64,000 nucleotides of DNA, taken from assembly GCA_963576475.1 (NCBI GenBank), contig OY754990.1:5857756-5921755 (forward strand), read 5' to 3'. Position 1 is the stretch's first letter. Each line of letters begins with the position of its first letter. Below are positions 10,815-22,074 of the stretch, one piece after another. The notes under the pieces were generated by a model. It made no database searches. It was not told the origin of the DNA and saw only the letters and a program-made list of their open reading frames with translations. A program made the position numbers and the translations under genes. Source of the DNA: Molanna angustata. Lineage: Eukaryota > Arthropoda > Insecta > Trichoptera > Molannidae.

Positions 10815-11835
10815 GCCCAGCCTAATATACATGTAGTGAATGTAGGTATCTTTTGTAAGTTTTATTTATTAATTGCACAAATCAGAAAAAAAAATTATTG
10901 AGAATAGACATATTAATGCACATCCATTTTATGATAAACGACGAAGTAGGAAACAAGGTAACAAGCAAGTTGACACATTATGGAGATTTACGTTATTTAT
11001 CGTCTCACAGATCCAGACTGAAAGCACAATTAAAAACTTTGTCTCCACCAGGAATCGAACCCATCATCATCGAACGTATCATTATTAAATCATTTAAAAT
11101 CACAGCAACAAAGAAAGGAGGGTGATAGAGGCTGTGGGATGTGAGAGTGGATGAAGGAGTGTCAATTAATATTTATTAGACAGGTATAACAGCTTTAATA
11201 TTTTTAAAAAAGTTGAATCTACGGACTGACAAGAATTTTTTTTACTCTTCGTTTCAACGCGAAGAAAACTTCAGAAAGTGGGTCTTCATTTTTTTTTATT
11301 AAATTGCTAACCATTTTTTAATTTCGTTCATAAATGTACATGTTTTTTTAGCCTTTTTCAACTCCAACGATATCAAATTAAATTTGTAGCGATACGACGC
11401 CTGGTAGCTATGCGACCAATAAGAAGCGTTTCTTTTCGGTTAGCGACGGCGGAACCAATAAACATGCGGAGAACATTCCAGAAACCAACGTCGAAAGACG
11501 TTGTAAGCGGCCGATCGAGGGTCGATCCAATCTCTCTCTCTCGTTCTTATTTCCATGTTGAATATTTTTATCTTAGTAAAAACTTATTGTTTTATTGGAA
11601 GCGTAAGAATGTTGTGTTGTTAGACTTTTTTTTCTGCAAATCGAACCTGGTACAAAAACAACCCTAATTATTATTCGATTGATTTAATATTTGAATGAAT
11701 GAAATAATATATCTTAATTATAAGTTAACATAGTGTATTCCGATATATGTAGTTTTTTCGATCTAGTTTGACTCGTTCAAACTTGCATTCTGGGGAATCA
11801 AACCGGAGCAAATTCATTTTCCATTATTTACATAC
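10815..11835. other. Intergenic; SINE fragment and CCAAT/HSE-like cluster
   Basis: 11000-11075 holds a minus-oriented SINE piece (CTCACAGATCCAGACTGAAA..GGAATCGAACCC) shared with 22545 and 42409. 11410-11531 is richer in GC than its surroundings and contains three CCAAT motifs (11415, 11455, 11526) and GAACATTCCAGAA at 11471-11483. No convincing coding sequence follows. Confidence 0.5.
11471..11483. promoter_or_regulatory. Heat-shock-element-like motif
   Basis: GAACATTCCAGAA fits the three-pentamer heat shock element GAAnnTTCnnGAA exactly, with CCAAT motifs on both sides. A 13-base match in 64 kb can occur by chance, and no TATA box or ORF is linked to it. Confidence 0.25.
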
Positions 11836-12835
11836 ATCTAAAGTAATAAAGCAATCAAAATGTTAGTGTATGTGTGTGTGTATGTGTGTGTGTGTGTGTT
11901 TGTCTCACGCCTTCTGAAAAACCAAGAGCATCTAAAAATCTAATTTATGTGCGAACGTGTACCAGTATACCTGATGCAGTGTCACGCTAAAAATAATGCG
12001 ATAAAAATGCTGAATTTTAAAAATATTTCAATAATTATTTTTATCATACAAAATTTTCCAAGTCATATCTGTCAAAAAAGTGTACATTTTGCACGCAAAT
12101 ATCTGTTAGTTTAAAAGTTAGAAGTACGTATTTACACGAAGAAAATATATTTTCAAGTATAACTTAGCGTTTAAGTGAAAAACATGGTGAATATTTTGTA
12201 TAATTATAATGTTTAACTTATTTTTAAAGTAAGCGTTTTGTACAAATGTACATATAACCCCGCCATTTTAATATCTTTCCATACGATATTTAATTTTCCT
12301 ACCGAATGAATATGTTCTTTAAAATAATATACCTTTGAAATAAATGTGATTATGAAATAATAAAATGAAACACAAGACATTACAGCAACTTTTAAGACAT
12401 ATATTGTAAAAGTCTGTTAATTATTAGTAAAGATATAGGCATAATAAAATTGCATAATTTGTATGTAATATTTGATATTTTGGACAATTTTCGTTTTTGT
12501 GGCTTCGAACAAACCAATGTATGTAGGTACCTACCTACATATCCAAAAAAATGTATCGAGCCCATTTGATAGTAATATTTTATATGTTCGATGGTTACTA
12601 TGGTTACGGAAAGATTCTGATATTCAAATAAAATTTGATATGAATCGAATTTATTTAGAACATTGTTGTAGGTAGGTACCTACCTAATACTATTTACTTA
12701 CAAATCAACAATATACTGATTTCCTATAGGAAAATTATTTTATTTATTTATTTATGTATGGATGCATGTATGCTATGTGCTCCTAAACCTTTTGTCCGAT
12801 TACAATGAAACTTTGGTGAATTGTCGAGCGTATGC

Positions 12836-13590
12836 CCGGGATGGTTTCTGGATTTAAATTTTTTTCTTATTTTTCTTCTTCTTCGTGTATTTGGTCATTT
12901 TACCAATGAAAGCGGAATATCCTGGGAAACGAAGGTCCGACTGTCTCTCCATTTCTTCGCAGGTCTTCCAGGACGGTTCCTGGATTTAAACTTTTTTCTT
13001 CTTCTTCTTCATCGTGTATTTGGTCATTTTACCTATGAAGGTGGACTAACCTGGGAGAAGAAGTTCCAATTGTCCTTCCATCTCTTCGCAGGTTTCTGGA
13101 TTTAAACTTTTTTCTTCTTCTTCTTCTTCTTCATGTATTTTTGGTCATTTTACCTATGAAGTTGGAGAATACTGGGAGAAGAAGGTCCAACTGTTCTTCC
13201 AACTCTTCGCAAGTCTTCCAAGACGGTTTTTGGATATAAACTTTTTTCTTCTTCATCGTGCATTTGGTCATTTTACCTGGACATTTTAGGTGGACTATCC
13301 TGGGAGAAGAAGGTCCAATTTTCCTTCCATATCTTCGCAGGTATCTGGATTTAAACTTTTTTCTTCATCTTCTTCGTGTATTTAGTCATTTTACCTTTGA
13401 AGGTGGAGTATCCTGGGAAAAGAAGGTCCAATTTTCCTTCCATATCTTCGCAGGTATCTGGATTTAAACTTTTTTCTTCTTCTTCTTCGTGTATTTAGTC
13501 ATTTTACCTTTGAAGGTGGAGTATCCTGGGAAAAGAAGGTCCTTTCATCTCTTCGCGGTTCTTCCAGGATGGTTTCTGGATTTAAACTTT
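12836..13590 (-). repeat. Tandem array made of LINE 3' tails
   Basis: About six head-to-tail units of 113-135 bp. On the minus strand each encodes the last residues of the AAG-tailed LINE ORF (PGRPAKRWKDSW followed by FFSQ) and then a UTR and a GAA/AAG tail (CTTCTTCTTC on plus). The copy at 6710-7152 gives the parental arrangement (LPGRPPKRWKDSW, SSSQEA, same tail). Plus-strand ORFs across it (12821-13105, 13258-13467) are shadows. Confidence 0.8.
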
Positions 13591-13594
13591 TCTT

Positions 13595-13765
13595 AAGCGG
13601 CTGAAGGGACGGGATGTAATGAAGGGAAGGGATGCACTAAAGGGCCTGAAGGGATGGGAGGTATAAAAGGGCCTAAAGGGACGGGAGGTACTGAAGGGCC
13701 TGATTGGAAGGGACGTAATGATGGATTGAAGGGATGGGAGGTACTGAAGGGTCTGAAGCGACCGT
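13595..13765. repeat. G/A-rich minisatellite
   Basis: Repeats near 27 bp of the type GGGCCTGAAGGGATGGGAGG plus TACTGAA. The plus strand is nearly all purine with many runs of three or four G, so it could form G-quadruplex or triplex DNA. It lies directly after the LINE-tail array and only in copy 1 of the segmental duplication. Confidence 0.8.
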
Positions 13766-13794
13766 TCGTGGAGTCTAATTCTTTTTCTTCGTTT

Positions 13795-14090
13795 TCTTAT
13801 TTTATGTAGAACTTTGGTGAATTTTATACAAAACTATTTCCTATGGATTAATCTTCTTCTTCTTTTATGTAGACCTTTTAGTCAGTTTTTATGCAATCTA
13901 TTTCCAATAGTCTAATTCTTCTATTTTATGTATTTTTTCTTATTTTATGTAGACCATTGAAATAGTTTTTTATACAAACTATTTCTTATAGTCTTATACT
14001 TATTCTTCTCTTTTTTATTTAGACTTTTGGGTTAGTTTTAAGTCTAATAGTCTATTGTGCAGAAATATTATTAACAATATGCACACTTGA
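13795..14090. repeat. About 60-bp degenerate tandem repeats (TTTATGTAGACC type), short array
   Basis: Units contain TTTTATGTAGACCTTT, GGT.AGTTTTTAT.CAAACTA, TTTCCTATAGTCTAATTCTTC. This is the shorter version of the array at 15836-16740. Confidence 0.8.
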
Positions 14091-14860
14091 TGAAAATACA
14101 TATGTAAAAACGAATGGGATGTGGGATGTGACGATGTAACCTGCACTAGAATATTTTCAATACTTTTGTTTAATCAAATTTAAACCATTTATATCATCCT
14201 ATTTTGAATAATTTTCAACACCTTCATATTTGATTTCGTTGACGATATTTAAATAATGGGGGTTGTGGCCATTACTGAACTCTTCACAACGTTTATATTC
14301 AAATTAAAAACTATTTATTATAGTTTAAGTCTTTTTCTTCTTCGTTAATGTAGACTTTTGTGTCAATTTTAAGTCTATCAGTCTAATTGTGCAAAAATAT
14401 AATGCACACTTGATGAAAAAATATAAAAACGAATGGGATGTGACCAACACTAGATCTTTTCAGTACATTATTTAATCAAATTTAAACCACATTCCAACAT
14501 CCAAAATTACTAAATTTTCAATAGGTATATATTACAATTTGTTTTCGATGATAATATTTAAAAATGGGGGTTGTGTACAACGTTGATAAACTGTCATATT
14601 TAAAACCATTTCGCGTAGTCCATGCGTGCAGAAATTGTATATTATACTTCATTCACACTTTATAGCAATATATAAAAAAGAATGGGTTGTGGCCATCACT
14701 TGAACATTTTACAATGCTTAAACTCAATCAAATTTCAAACCACTTTTCATAGTCCGATATTGCAAAATAATTGGGTGACAATATTATAAAAACGATTGCT
14801 TATTCCTTCACAGTTTTACATTCTTGGCCAACGGCGGGACATAAAGGCTAGTATATATCT
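14091..14860. repeat. Diverged repeats of about 170-200 bp (AACGAATGGG..TGTG.CCA type)
   Basis: Four or more diverged units each start AAAACGAATGGGATGTGACC or GGGGGTTGTGGCCATTACTG and continue to ATCAAATTTAAACCATTT. The same motif GTTGTGGCCA lies at the ends of the CTCCTCACTAAC MITE, suggesting common ancestry. The array is present again at 16760-17400. Confidence 0.65.
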
Positions 14861-14887
14861 AAAGTAATAAAGCAATCAAAATGTTAG

Positions 14888-14929
<42 letters not shown>

Positions 14930-15835
14930 TGTGTGTGTGTGTGTGTTTGTCTCACGCCTTCTGAAAAACCAAGAGCATCTAAAAATCTAATTTATGTGCG
15001 AACGTGTACCTGTATACCTGATGCAGTGTCACGCTAAAAATAATGCGATAAAAATGCTGAATTTTAAAAATATTTCAATAATTATTTTTTTCATACAAAA
15101 TTTTCCAAGTCGTATCTGTCAAAAAAGTGTACATTTTGCACGCAAATATCTGTTAGTTTAAAAGTTAGAAGTACGTATTTACACGAAGAAAATATATTTT
15201 CAAGTATAACTTAGCGTTTAAGTGAAAAACATGGTGAATATTTGGTATAATTATAATGTTTAACTTATTTTTAAAGTAAGCCTTTTGTACATAAACGCCG
15301 CCATTTTAATATCTTTTCATACAATATTTCATTTTCCCACCGAATGAATATGTTCTTGAAAATAATAAACCTTTGAAATAAATGTAATTATGAAATAATA
15401 AAATGAAACACAAGACATTACGGCAAGTTTTAAGACATATATTGTAAAAATGTGTTATTTATTAGTAAAGATATAGGCATAATAAAATTGCATAATTTGT
15501 AAATAATATTTGATTTTTCTGACAATTTTCATTTTTATGGCATCGAACAAACCAATGTAGGTACCTACATATTATACAAAAGATGTCTACAAACCATTTG
15601 ATATTTTTTACATGTTCTATGGTTACTATGGTAACGGACACATTCTGATATTCAAATAAAATTTGTTATAAATCGAATTCGAATAAATTTAGAATATCAT
15701 TGTAGGTAGGTACCTACATACCTAATACTACTTAAAAACCAACAATATACTAATTTCGTATAGGAAAATTATTTAACTATCTTAGGTTAACTACAATACA
15801 CATGTCATTCAATCTACAAACTATTTCAAACATGA

Positions 15836-16740
15836 CCTTTGGGTGATTTTTTATACAAACTATTTCTTGGAGTTTAATTCTTCTTCCTCTTCTTTTGTGA
15901 AGTCATTTGGGACAGTTCATAAATAAACTATTTCCTATAGTCTAATTTTTCTTTTTCTTAATTTATGTAGACCTTGGGTGAGTTTTTATACAAACTATTT
16001 CCTATAGTCTAATTCATCTTCTTCCTCTTCTTTTATGTAGCCCTTTGGGTGAGTTTTTATACAAACTTATTCCTATTATCTAATTCTTTTTCTTCTTATT
16101 TTATGTAGACCTCTGGGCCGGTTTTGATACCAACTATTTCTTTTAACGTAATTCTTCTTTTTCTAATTTTATGTAGACCTTTGTTGAATTTTGTATAAAC
16201 TAACTTCCTATAGTCTAATTTTTCCTCTTTAATGTAGACCAAGGGAGAGTTTTCATACAAACTTTTCCTTTAGTCTAATTCTTCTTCGTCTTCTTTTATG
16301 TTGACCTTTGCGTTAGTTTTTATACAATCTATTTCCTAACGTATAATTATTCTTCTAATATGTAGACCTTTGGGTCTGTTTTTATAGTAACTACTTTCTA
16401 TAGTCTAATTCTTCTTTTTCTTATTTTTTGTAGATCTTTTGGTTAGTTTTTATGCAAACTATTTCCTTTAGTCTAATTCTTCGTTTTCTTATTCAATGTA
16501 GACGTTGGGTGAATTTTATATAAAATATTTCCTATATTTCAATTCATCTTCTTCTTCTTTTATGAAGACCATTTGGTCAGTTTTTTATATAATACATTTA
16601 CTATTGTGTAATTCTTCTATTACATCTTTTATGTAGACCATTGGGTCAGTTTTTATTACAAACTATTTGTTATAGTCTTATACTTATTCTTTTTTTTCAT
16701 TTCGTCTTTTGGGTTAGTTTTAAGTCTTATAGTCTATTGT
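15836..16740. repeat. About 60-bp degenerate tandem repeats, long array
   Basis: Roughly 14 units of the TTTTATGTAGACCTTTGGGT..CAAACTATTTCCTATAGTC type. The array in copy 1 of the duplication (13795-14090) has far fewer units, so the array changed length after duplication. Confidence 0.85.
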
Positions 16741-17465
16741 ATAGAAATATTATAAACAACATGCACACTTAACGAAAATACATAAAACGAATGGGATGTG
16801 ACCATCACTAGAATCTTCTCATTACTTTTTTTCAATCGAAATTTACACCATTTATTATATCATCATATATAGCTTAATTTTCAATAACTACACATTTGAT
16901 TTTGATGACAATATAATAAAAAATCGGGGTTGTGGCCATTACTGGACTCTTCACAACGTTTATATTCAAATTAAAAACTATTTAAGTCTTCTTCTGTAAT
17001 GTAGATCAGTTTTATTGTGCAAAAATATAATAATCTATAGGTATGCACACTTGACGAAAAATATAAAAACGAATGGGATGTGACCAAAACTACAATCTTT
17101 TCAGTACTTTTGTTTATTCAATTTTTAAGCCATTTCCCATCATCCAAAATTACTAAATATTTAAAACACATTTGCGTTCGATGACAATATATAAAAATAG
17201 GGGTTGTGGCCAAATCCAAACTCTTTACAACGTTGTCTCTTTATAATCAGTCATATTTAAAACCATTTACCATAGTCCATGCGTGCAGAAATTGTATGTA
17301 CCTACTTATATATAAAAACAAATGGGTTGTGACCATCACTTGAACATTTTACATCGCTTAAACTCAATTAAATTTCAAACTACTTTTCGACAATATTATA
17401 TAAACGATTGCTTATTCCTTCACTAATTTACATTCTTGGCCAACGGCGGGACATAAAAGGTAGTA

Positions 17466-18465
17466 TTACAATAAAGAAACTACATATTATATTGAAAAAA
17501 GACTTACTATATAAATATACTATGTACAATTATTGTTCATATTTGGAAATTTACTGTCTCACTAGACGTGTCTATTCTGACAATAGCTTTTAAATTTGGT
17601 CTAATGTTACATGTTATTCAATGCAAAAATGAACAGAAATATACAGTGACTTTTCAGTTAATTGAACCCATAAAATTATAATGGAATTGATGAATGACAC
17701 CACGCTTTGGTAGAGATTTTCGAGTTATGAAGGCAGAGAGTAGTGAATTATGTTAGAATATTTAACAGCATATGAGCAGATTGTATTCTTCCATTACTAA
17801 ACAAACAAACACACCGAAAACACGCTATGTTTCAGATGCTTTAATTCCAATAGGAAATAATATTTTTATTTTTAAGCTTTCATTTCGATTTGGTATAGAC
17901 TTGTTCCAACCGGTCAATCACGGACGGGTTAAGCGAATAGGAAATAAGTTTCTCTTCCATTAGACCATGTTCTCCGCGTCTCAACACCTTCGAGTGTGTC
18001 AGCAGGCAGATCCCAAATCCCCCCCCCCCACCTCTCTCCACCACCGGAAACCCGTCATTCTCCGAATCGCTCAATCTTGTTCAATCGCGATAATCAGCAC
18101 TACTGCATACTTCTTCATCTCCTCGGTTCTCCTTCTCATCCTCCCGCCCATCTTCTACTTTCTCTTGTACCTATCTGCCTACCTCCCTACCTATCTGCCG
18201 CCTGGCCCACTTCCCGGCTTCTCGGGCGGAAACCTTCAAATACTCCATCAAAAATTATCGGCACGGAAGATTCTGAAATCAATCAATGTTCGCAGCGTCG
18301 AGATTCGGGGGTGCCATGTGCCAGGGACCGATTTAAGGATCATTTTCACCCTCAACTTTTTGGTTTGTAAACATTTTTATCATCTTATAGGAATGGATGC
18401 TATTGGGATTGTTATTTAATTGAGAATATAATATTTTTTAACAGATTTTTAATCGAATATTTTTA
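17466..18465. other. No proven gene; GC-rich segment with ORF 17967-18419
   Basis: 17960-18330 is clearly richer in C than the surroundings. A 150-codon plus ORF starts at an ACC-ATG context just after a pyrimidine-rich CTCTTCCATTAG (a possible splice acceptor). It has a strongly hydrophobic middle (SIAIISTTAYFFISSVLLLI and onward), but a second overlapping frame (17996-18370) is also open, which is typical of a C-rich repeat. I recognise no family. Confidence 0.25.
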
Positions 18466-18635
18466 TTATTGCATATGCGCAAACATTGGATTTTTTTCCC
18501 TGTCGGGAGTCAAAGATATTTTTTAACAGATTTTTAATTATCTCAATAGAGACGAAGTTGGAATATTTATTGTAGGAGAACCGGGAAATCAAGGCACCTA
18601 CAGGGCTTACGACCTGTCATCGGCTGGTTTACGTG
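18466..18635 (+). repeat. Copy of the CTCAATAGAGACGAAG dispersed repeat
   Basis: Contains, in order, GCATATGCGCAAACATTGGA, CCCTGTCGGGAGTCAAAGA, TCTCAATAGAGACGAAGTTG, GAGAACCGGGAAATCAAGGC and CATCGGCTGGTTTACGTGA. Relatives: 20889, 24165, 40040, 40630, 41318 (palindromic), 57745/58437 (inverted pair) and 61985. No protein coding. It abuts the second minisatellite array directly. Confidence 0.75.
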
Positions 18636-20170
18636 AGGTGTTATTATTCGCGTTATTTTTTTGGAAAAGGGCACTATCCTTGTAGAAAAGCAGTGTTATT
18701 ATTCGAGTTATTTTTTGGAAAAGGGGTATTATTTTTCTAGAAAAGTGGTGTTATTATTTGAGTTATTTATTGGAAAAGAGGTATAATTTTGGTTGAAACG
18801 AGGTGTTATTATTCGCGTTATTTTTTTGGAAAAGGGCACTATCCTTGTAGAAAAGCAGTGTTATTATTCGAGTTATTTTTTGGAAAAGGGGTATTATTTT
18901 TCTAGAAAAGCGATGTTAATATTCGCGTTCTTTTTTGGATAAGTGGTCCTATTTTTGTAGTCGCGTAATTTTGTGGAAAAGGGGTATAATTATTTCCGTT
19001 GTTTTATATGAAAAGGGGTGTTATTATTGTAGGAAAGCGATGTTATTATTCGGGTTATAGACCACAGGTGGGAGTGGTCTGTAGCCCTGGAGATCTGATT
19101 ATGACAAATGACAACGCGATGTCAGTCGCTGCTTATTGGAGTGGTAGAGTTTAGCCGGACACGAAAAAAGAAAAAGGGAGAAGGTTATTTGTTGGAAAAG
19201 AAGTATTTTTTTGCAGAGAAGCGGTTTTTTTAATCACGTAATTTGTTTGATAAGGGGAGTTATTGTTTGCGTTATTTTATATGAAAAGGGGTGTTATTAT
19301 TGTAGGAAAGCGATGTTATTATTGGGGTTATTTGTTGAAAAAGGAGTGTTATTATTTGCGTTATTTTATATGAAAAGGGGTGTTATTATTGTAGGAGAGC
19401 AATGTATTTATTCGGGTTATTTTGTTGGAAATGCGGTATTATTTTTCTAGAAAAATGGTGTTATTGTTCGCGTAATTTTGTGGAATAGGGGTGTTATTAT
19501 TTGAGTTATTTTTTGGAAAAGAGGTATAATTTTGGTTGAAAAGGGGTGTTATTATTGTAGGAGAGCAATGTATTTATTCGGGTTATTTTGTTGGAGATGC
19601 GGTATTATTTTTCTAGAAAAGTGGTGTTTCTGTTCGCGTAATTTTGTGGAATAGGGGTGTTATTATTTGAGTTATTTTTTGGAAAAGAGGTATAATTATG
19701 GTTGAAAAGGGGTGTTATTATTGTAGGAGAGCAATGTATTTATTCGGGTTATTTTGTTGGAAATGCGGTATTATTTTTCTAGAAAAGTGATGTTTCTGTT
19801 CGCGTAATTTTGTGGAATAGGGGTGTTATTATTTGAGTTATTTTTTGGAAAAGAGGTATAATTTTGGTTGAAACGAGGTGTTATTATTCGCGTTATTTTT
19901 TTGGAAAAGGGCTATTATTTTTCTAGAAAAGCGATGTTAATTTTCGCGTTCTTTTTTGGATAAGTGGTCCTATTTTTGTTGTCGCGTAATTTTGTGGAAA
20001 AGGGGTGTTATTGTTTTCGTTATTTTATATGAAAAGGGGTGTTATTATTGTAGGAAAGCGATGTTATTATTCGTGTTATTTCTTGCAGAGAAGCGGTGTT
20101 TTTAATCACGTTTTTAATTTGTTGAAAAGGGGTATTATTTTAGTAGAAAGCGATGTTATTTCTTTTCTTT
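18636..20170. repeat. 53-bp-class minisatellite, array 2 with higher-order repeat
   Basis: Same unit as array 1. A higher-order period of 166 bp is visible: AATGTATTTATTCGGGTTAT starts at 19401, 19567 and 19733. The array is interrupted at 19058-19185 by unrelated sequence with an A/G-rich end that may be a retroposon tail. Confidence 0.92.
19058..19185 (+). repeat. Foreign insert within minisatellite array 2
   Basis: ACCACAGGTGGGAGTGGTCT through AAAAAAGAAAAAGGGAGAAGG does not match the array. A purine-rich end on the plus strand suggests a truncated retroposon, but I cannot name it. Confidence 0.45.
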
Positions 20171-21427
20171 ATTTTCTGAAATTTTGGGCTCTGTGTAAAG
20201 GGGGGGACCGATTGACACACAGACACATCAGAGATCATCCATATTTTCATGATATATATTGTTTAGATTGAATTTGTTATAATATTTGTTTATATGACTG
20301 TATACATATTTGTTAAGTTTAAATGCTGCAAAGCCTTTAAGTTGGTGTTTTTTATTTCAAAAATACGGTCGACTTATTAAGATAAATAGAATTCTCTTGA
20401 ACGAATCGACAGATGGATGTCGAAAAACGTTAGAAAAAATACGAATTATAATAGATAATATTTATTTTTGAACATTTCGCAGATTGCAAAAAATTGAACA
20501 TTATTACTTTAAAAAATCAAACCTCTAGAGATTTGATCAATGAGTCATCTCCTGGGGTTGCCTCTGTTGTTATCGTCTTCTTTAGAACCAAATCGACATG
20601 GCCACTTGAACAATAAGATCTTGTTTACTACATCAGCTATAAGATCCTCTTTGTCACTTAATCTTCAATGTCTCCTCAGATCTTCGATCTATTTATAATG
20701 AAATATATCTTTTTGAGATAAATAGAATTGAACGAGTGCTAATTGCAAAGTGCCGACAGTTTTAGCAAACTCTTTGTTCCTCTCGATTCGATTTCTGGAA
20801 TAAGACAGAGAAAAAAAGTGAAATGTATTTAAAAAAAAATATATAAATAAAATAAAAATAGAATAGAATAGGATGGAATGGAATGGAACTGTGACGTGTC
20901 ATCGGCTGGTTTACGTGATCACTTAATGCGCTTGCGCAACGTTCACCAATTATGCCTTCTTATTGGGTTCCCTTATCAATGTAATTTTTGAAAGTTCTAT
21001 ATATTTGAATTATATGTAACAATTCACCTGAAAATAAGACATTATTACTATTGCCATATATAAAGTCACGGAGATACCTTTTTGTTACGCCATCTATTGA
21101 GAAATTGGTTTATTTGTAAACAATGAAAGCAGCAGTCCTTTTAAATGAGGTGACGGTGTCTCGCACAGATGGCACCCCTGAACTGCGTCAGAAATATAAT
21201 TATACAAGAATATCAATTTATGTAAATAAAAAATATATATTTACAGAAACATATTAAAACAAAAAAAAAACAATCAAATGTTTTTAATAATTTTGTAAAA
21301 TATCATGATAACTATAGTATGTGTTTGAAATTCGTATTATGATCTCGCTGTATTATAAACATGGGTGAAAATAACTGTTATTAGTGTATCATACTGGGGA
21401 TAATTTAATAATTAATTAATCTAATAA
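20171..21427. other. Intergenic with a dispersed-repeat fragment
   Basis: 20889-20990 (CATCGGCTGGTTTACGTGAT, then GCGCTTGCGCAACGTTCACC) is a partial copy of the repeat at 18466 extending further at its far end. No gene recognised in the rest. Confidence 0.55.
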
Positions 21428-21790
21428 TTTGAGTCCTGATATAACTTCGTCAAACTCGCTTTGTATTTTCAAGAAAAGACTAAAGCAGGGATATCTCTCC
21501 GATAATACCTGATCCCTCTCCTTTTCCTTCCTTCCCTTTGCTAATTATTATTTATCCCTAAACACCCGATCTCGATTTCTTCTTCTTGTTCCTTCCCAAT
21601 CCCTTTTTTGTTGCTATGATGTTTGTCTTGGTGTTATGTATATGTTCTTTGTTCTTTTGTTGATGTACATGTATAATTCTGTCTTTCTGTAATCTGGTCG
21701 GTTGGAAGAAATTGCCTAATGGCAATAAGCCCGCCAGTGTGCATTAGAATTGTTTATATTATGTACAAAAAGTTAAATAAATAAATAATT
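21428..21790 (+). pseudogene. CR1/Jockey-like LINE 3' terminus
   Basis: A short coding tail reads SNSLCIFKKRLKQGYLSDNT and stops, matching the usual end of CR1/Jockey-type ORF2, where a serine- and phenylalanine-rich FKKRLK segment closes the protein. The UTR follows with CCCGATCTCGATTTC, TTCCTTCCCAATCCC, TTGATGTACATG and GGTTGGAAGAAATTGCC..AATGGCAATAAGCCCGCC, then an AAATAAATAAAT tail. The UTR is shared with 1878-2240 and, inverted, 45175-46085 and 63865-63940. Everything upstream of the last ~25 codons is missing, so it is a 5'-truncated dead copy. Confidence 0.7.
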
Positions 21791-21943
21791 GACAAATTTT
21801 GAATCTGATCTTTGCAACCATGATGTATGAAACTGTCACCCACATTCTCATACTTGTTGAGCCCAACCTATGCTCATCTGTATCTTAAACAATGTTTTAT
21901 TACTTTCGACCTAGTATTAACAATCGATTTATTTTCTTTGCAG

Positions 21944-22074
21944 GTAAAGTACAAAGCAGTTCTTGATCACTCCCCAATCGCACCCCTCACCCTAATTCTC
22001 GAGGTTAAGTTGAAGGCTGGAGATGTGGTGATCCAGCCACTCAAGGGGCAGGCTTGCATAATGAAGAATCCAAG
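21944..22074 (+). CDS. Candidate internal exon of an unrecognised host gene
   Basis: A 131-bp segment is bounded by a good acceptor (TTTATTTTCTTTGCAG, ending 21943) and a donor (CCAAG|GTAAAC at 22074/22075). Only one of three frames is open: 43 codons plus two bases, beginning VKYKAVLDHSPIAPLTLILE and ending near QACIMKNPR. Base composition is more balanced than the flanks and third positions favour C and G, unlike the surrounding repeats. The alternating hydrophobic pattern (LTLILEVKLKAGDVVIQPL) suggests beta strands. I do not recognise the family. No matching neighbour exon was found within several kb, but introns of many kb filled with transposons would fit this region. It may also be a relic of an unknown transposon gene. 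Confidence 0.4.

Larger units (their letters stand above)
11836..17465. repeat. Tandem segmental duplication, two copies of roughly 3 kb
   Basis: Block A at 11836-12738 (starts AAAGTAATAAAGCAATCAAA, then GT repeats, then CTCACGCCTTCTGAAAAACC) recurs almost base for base at 14862-15775. Block B at about 13795-14860 recurs in more diverged form at about 15820-17465. Both B blocks end with TTCTTGGCCAACGGCGGGAC. The order A-B-A-B shows one tandem duplication. Copy 1 contains about 1 kb (12740-13790) that copy 2 lacks. Confidence 0.88.
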
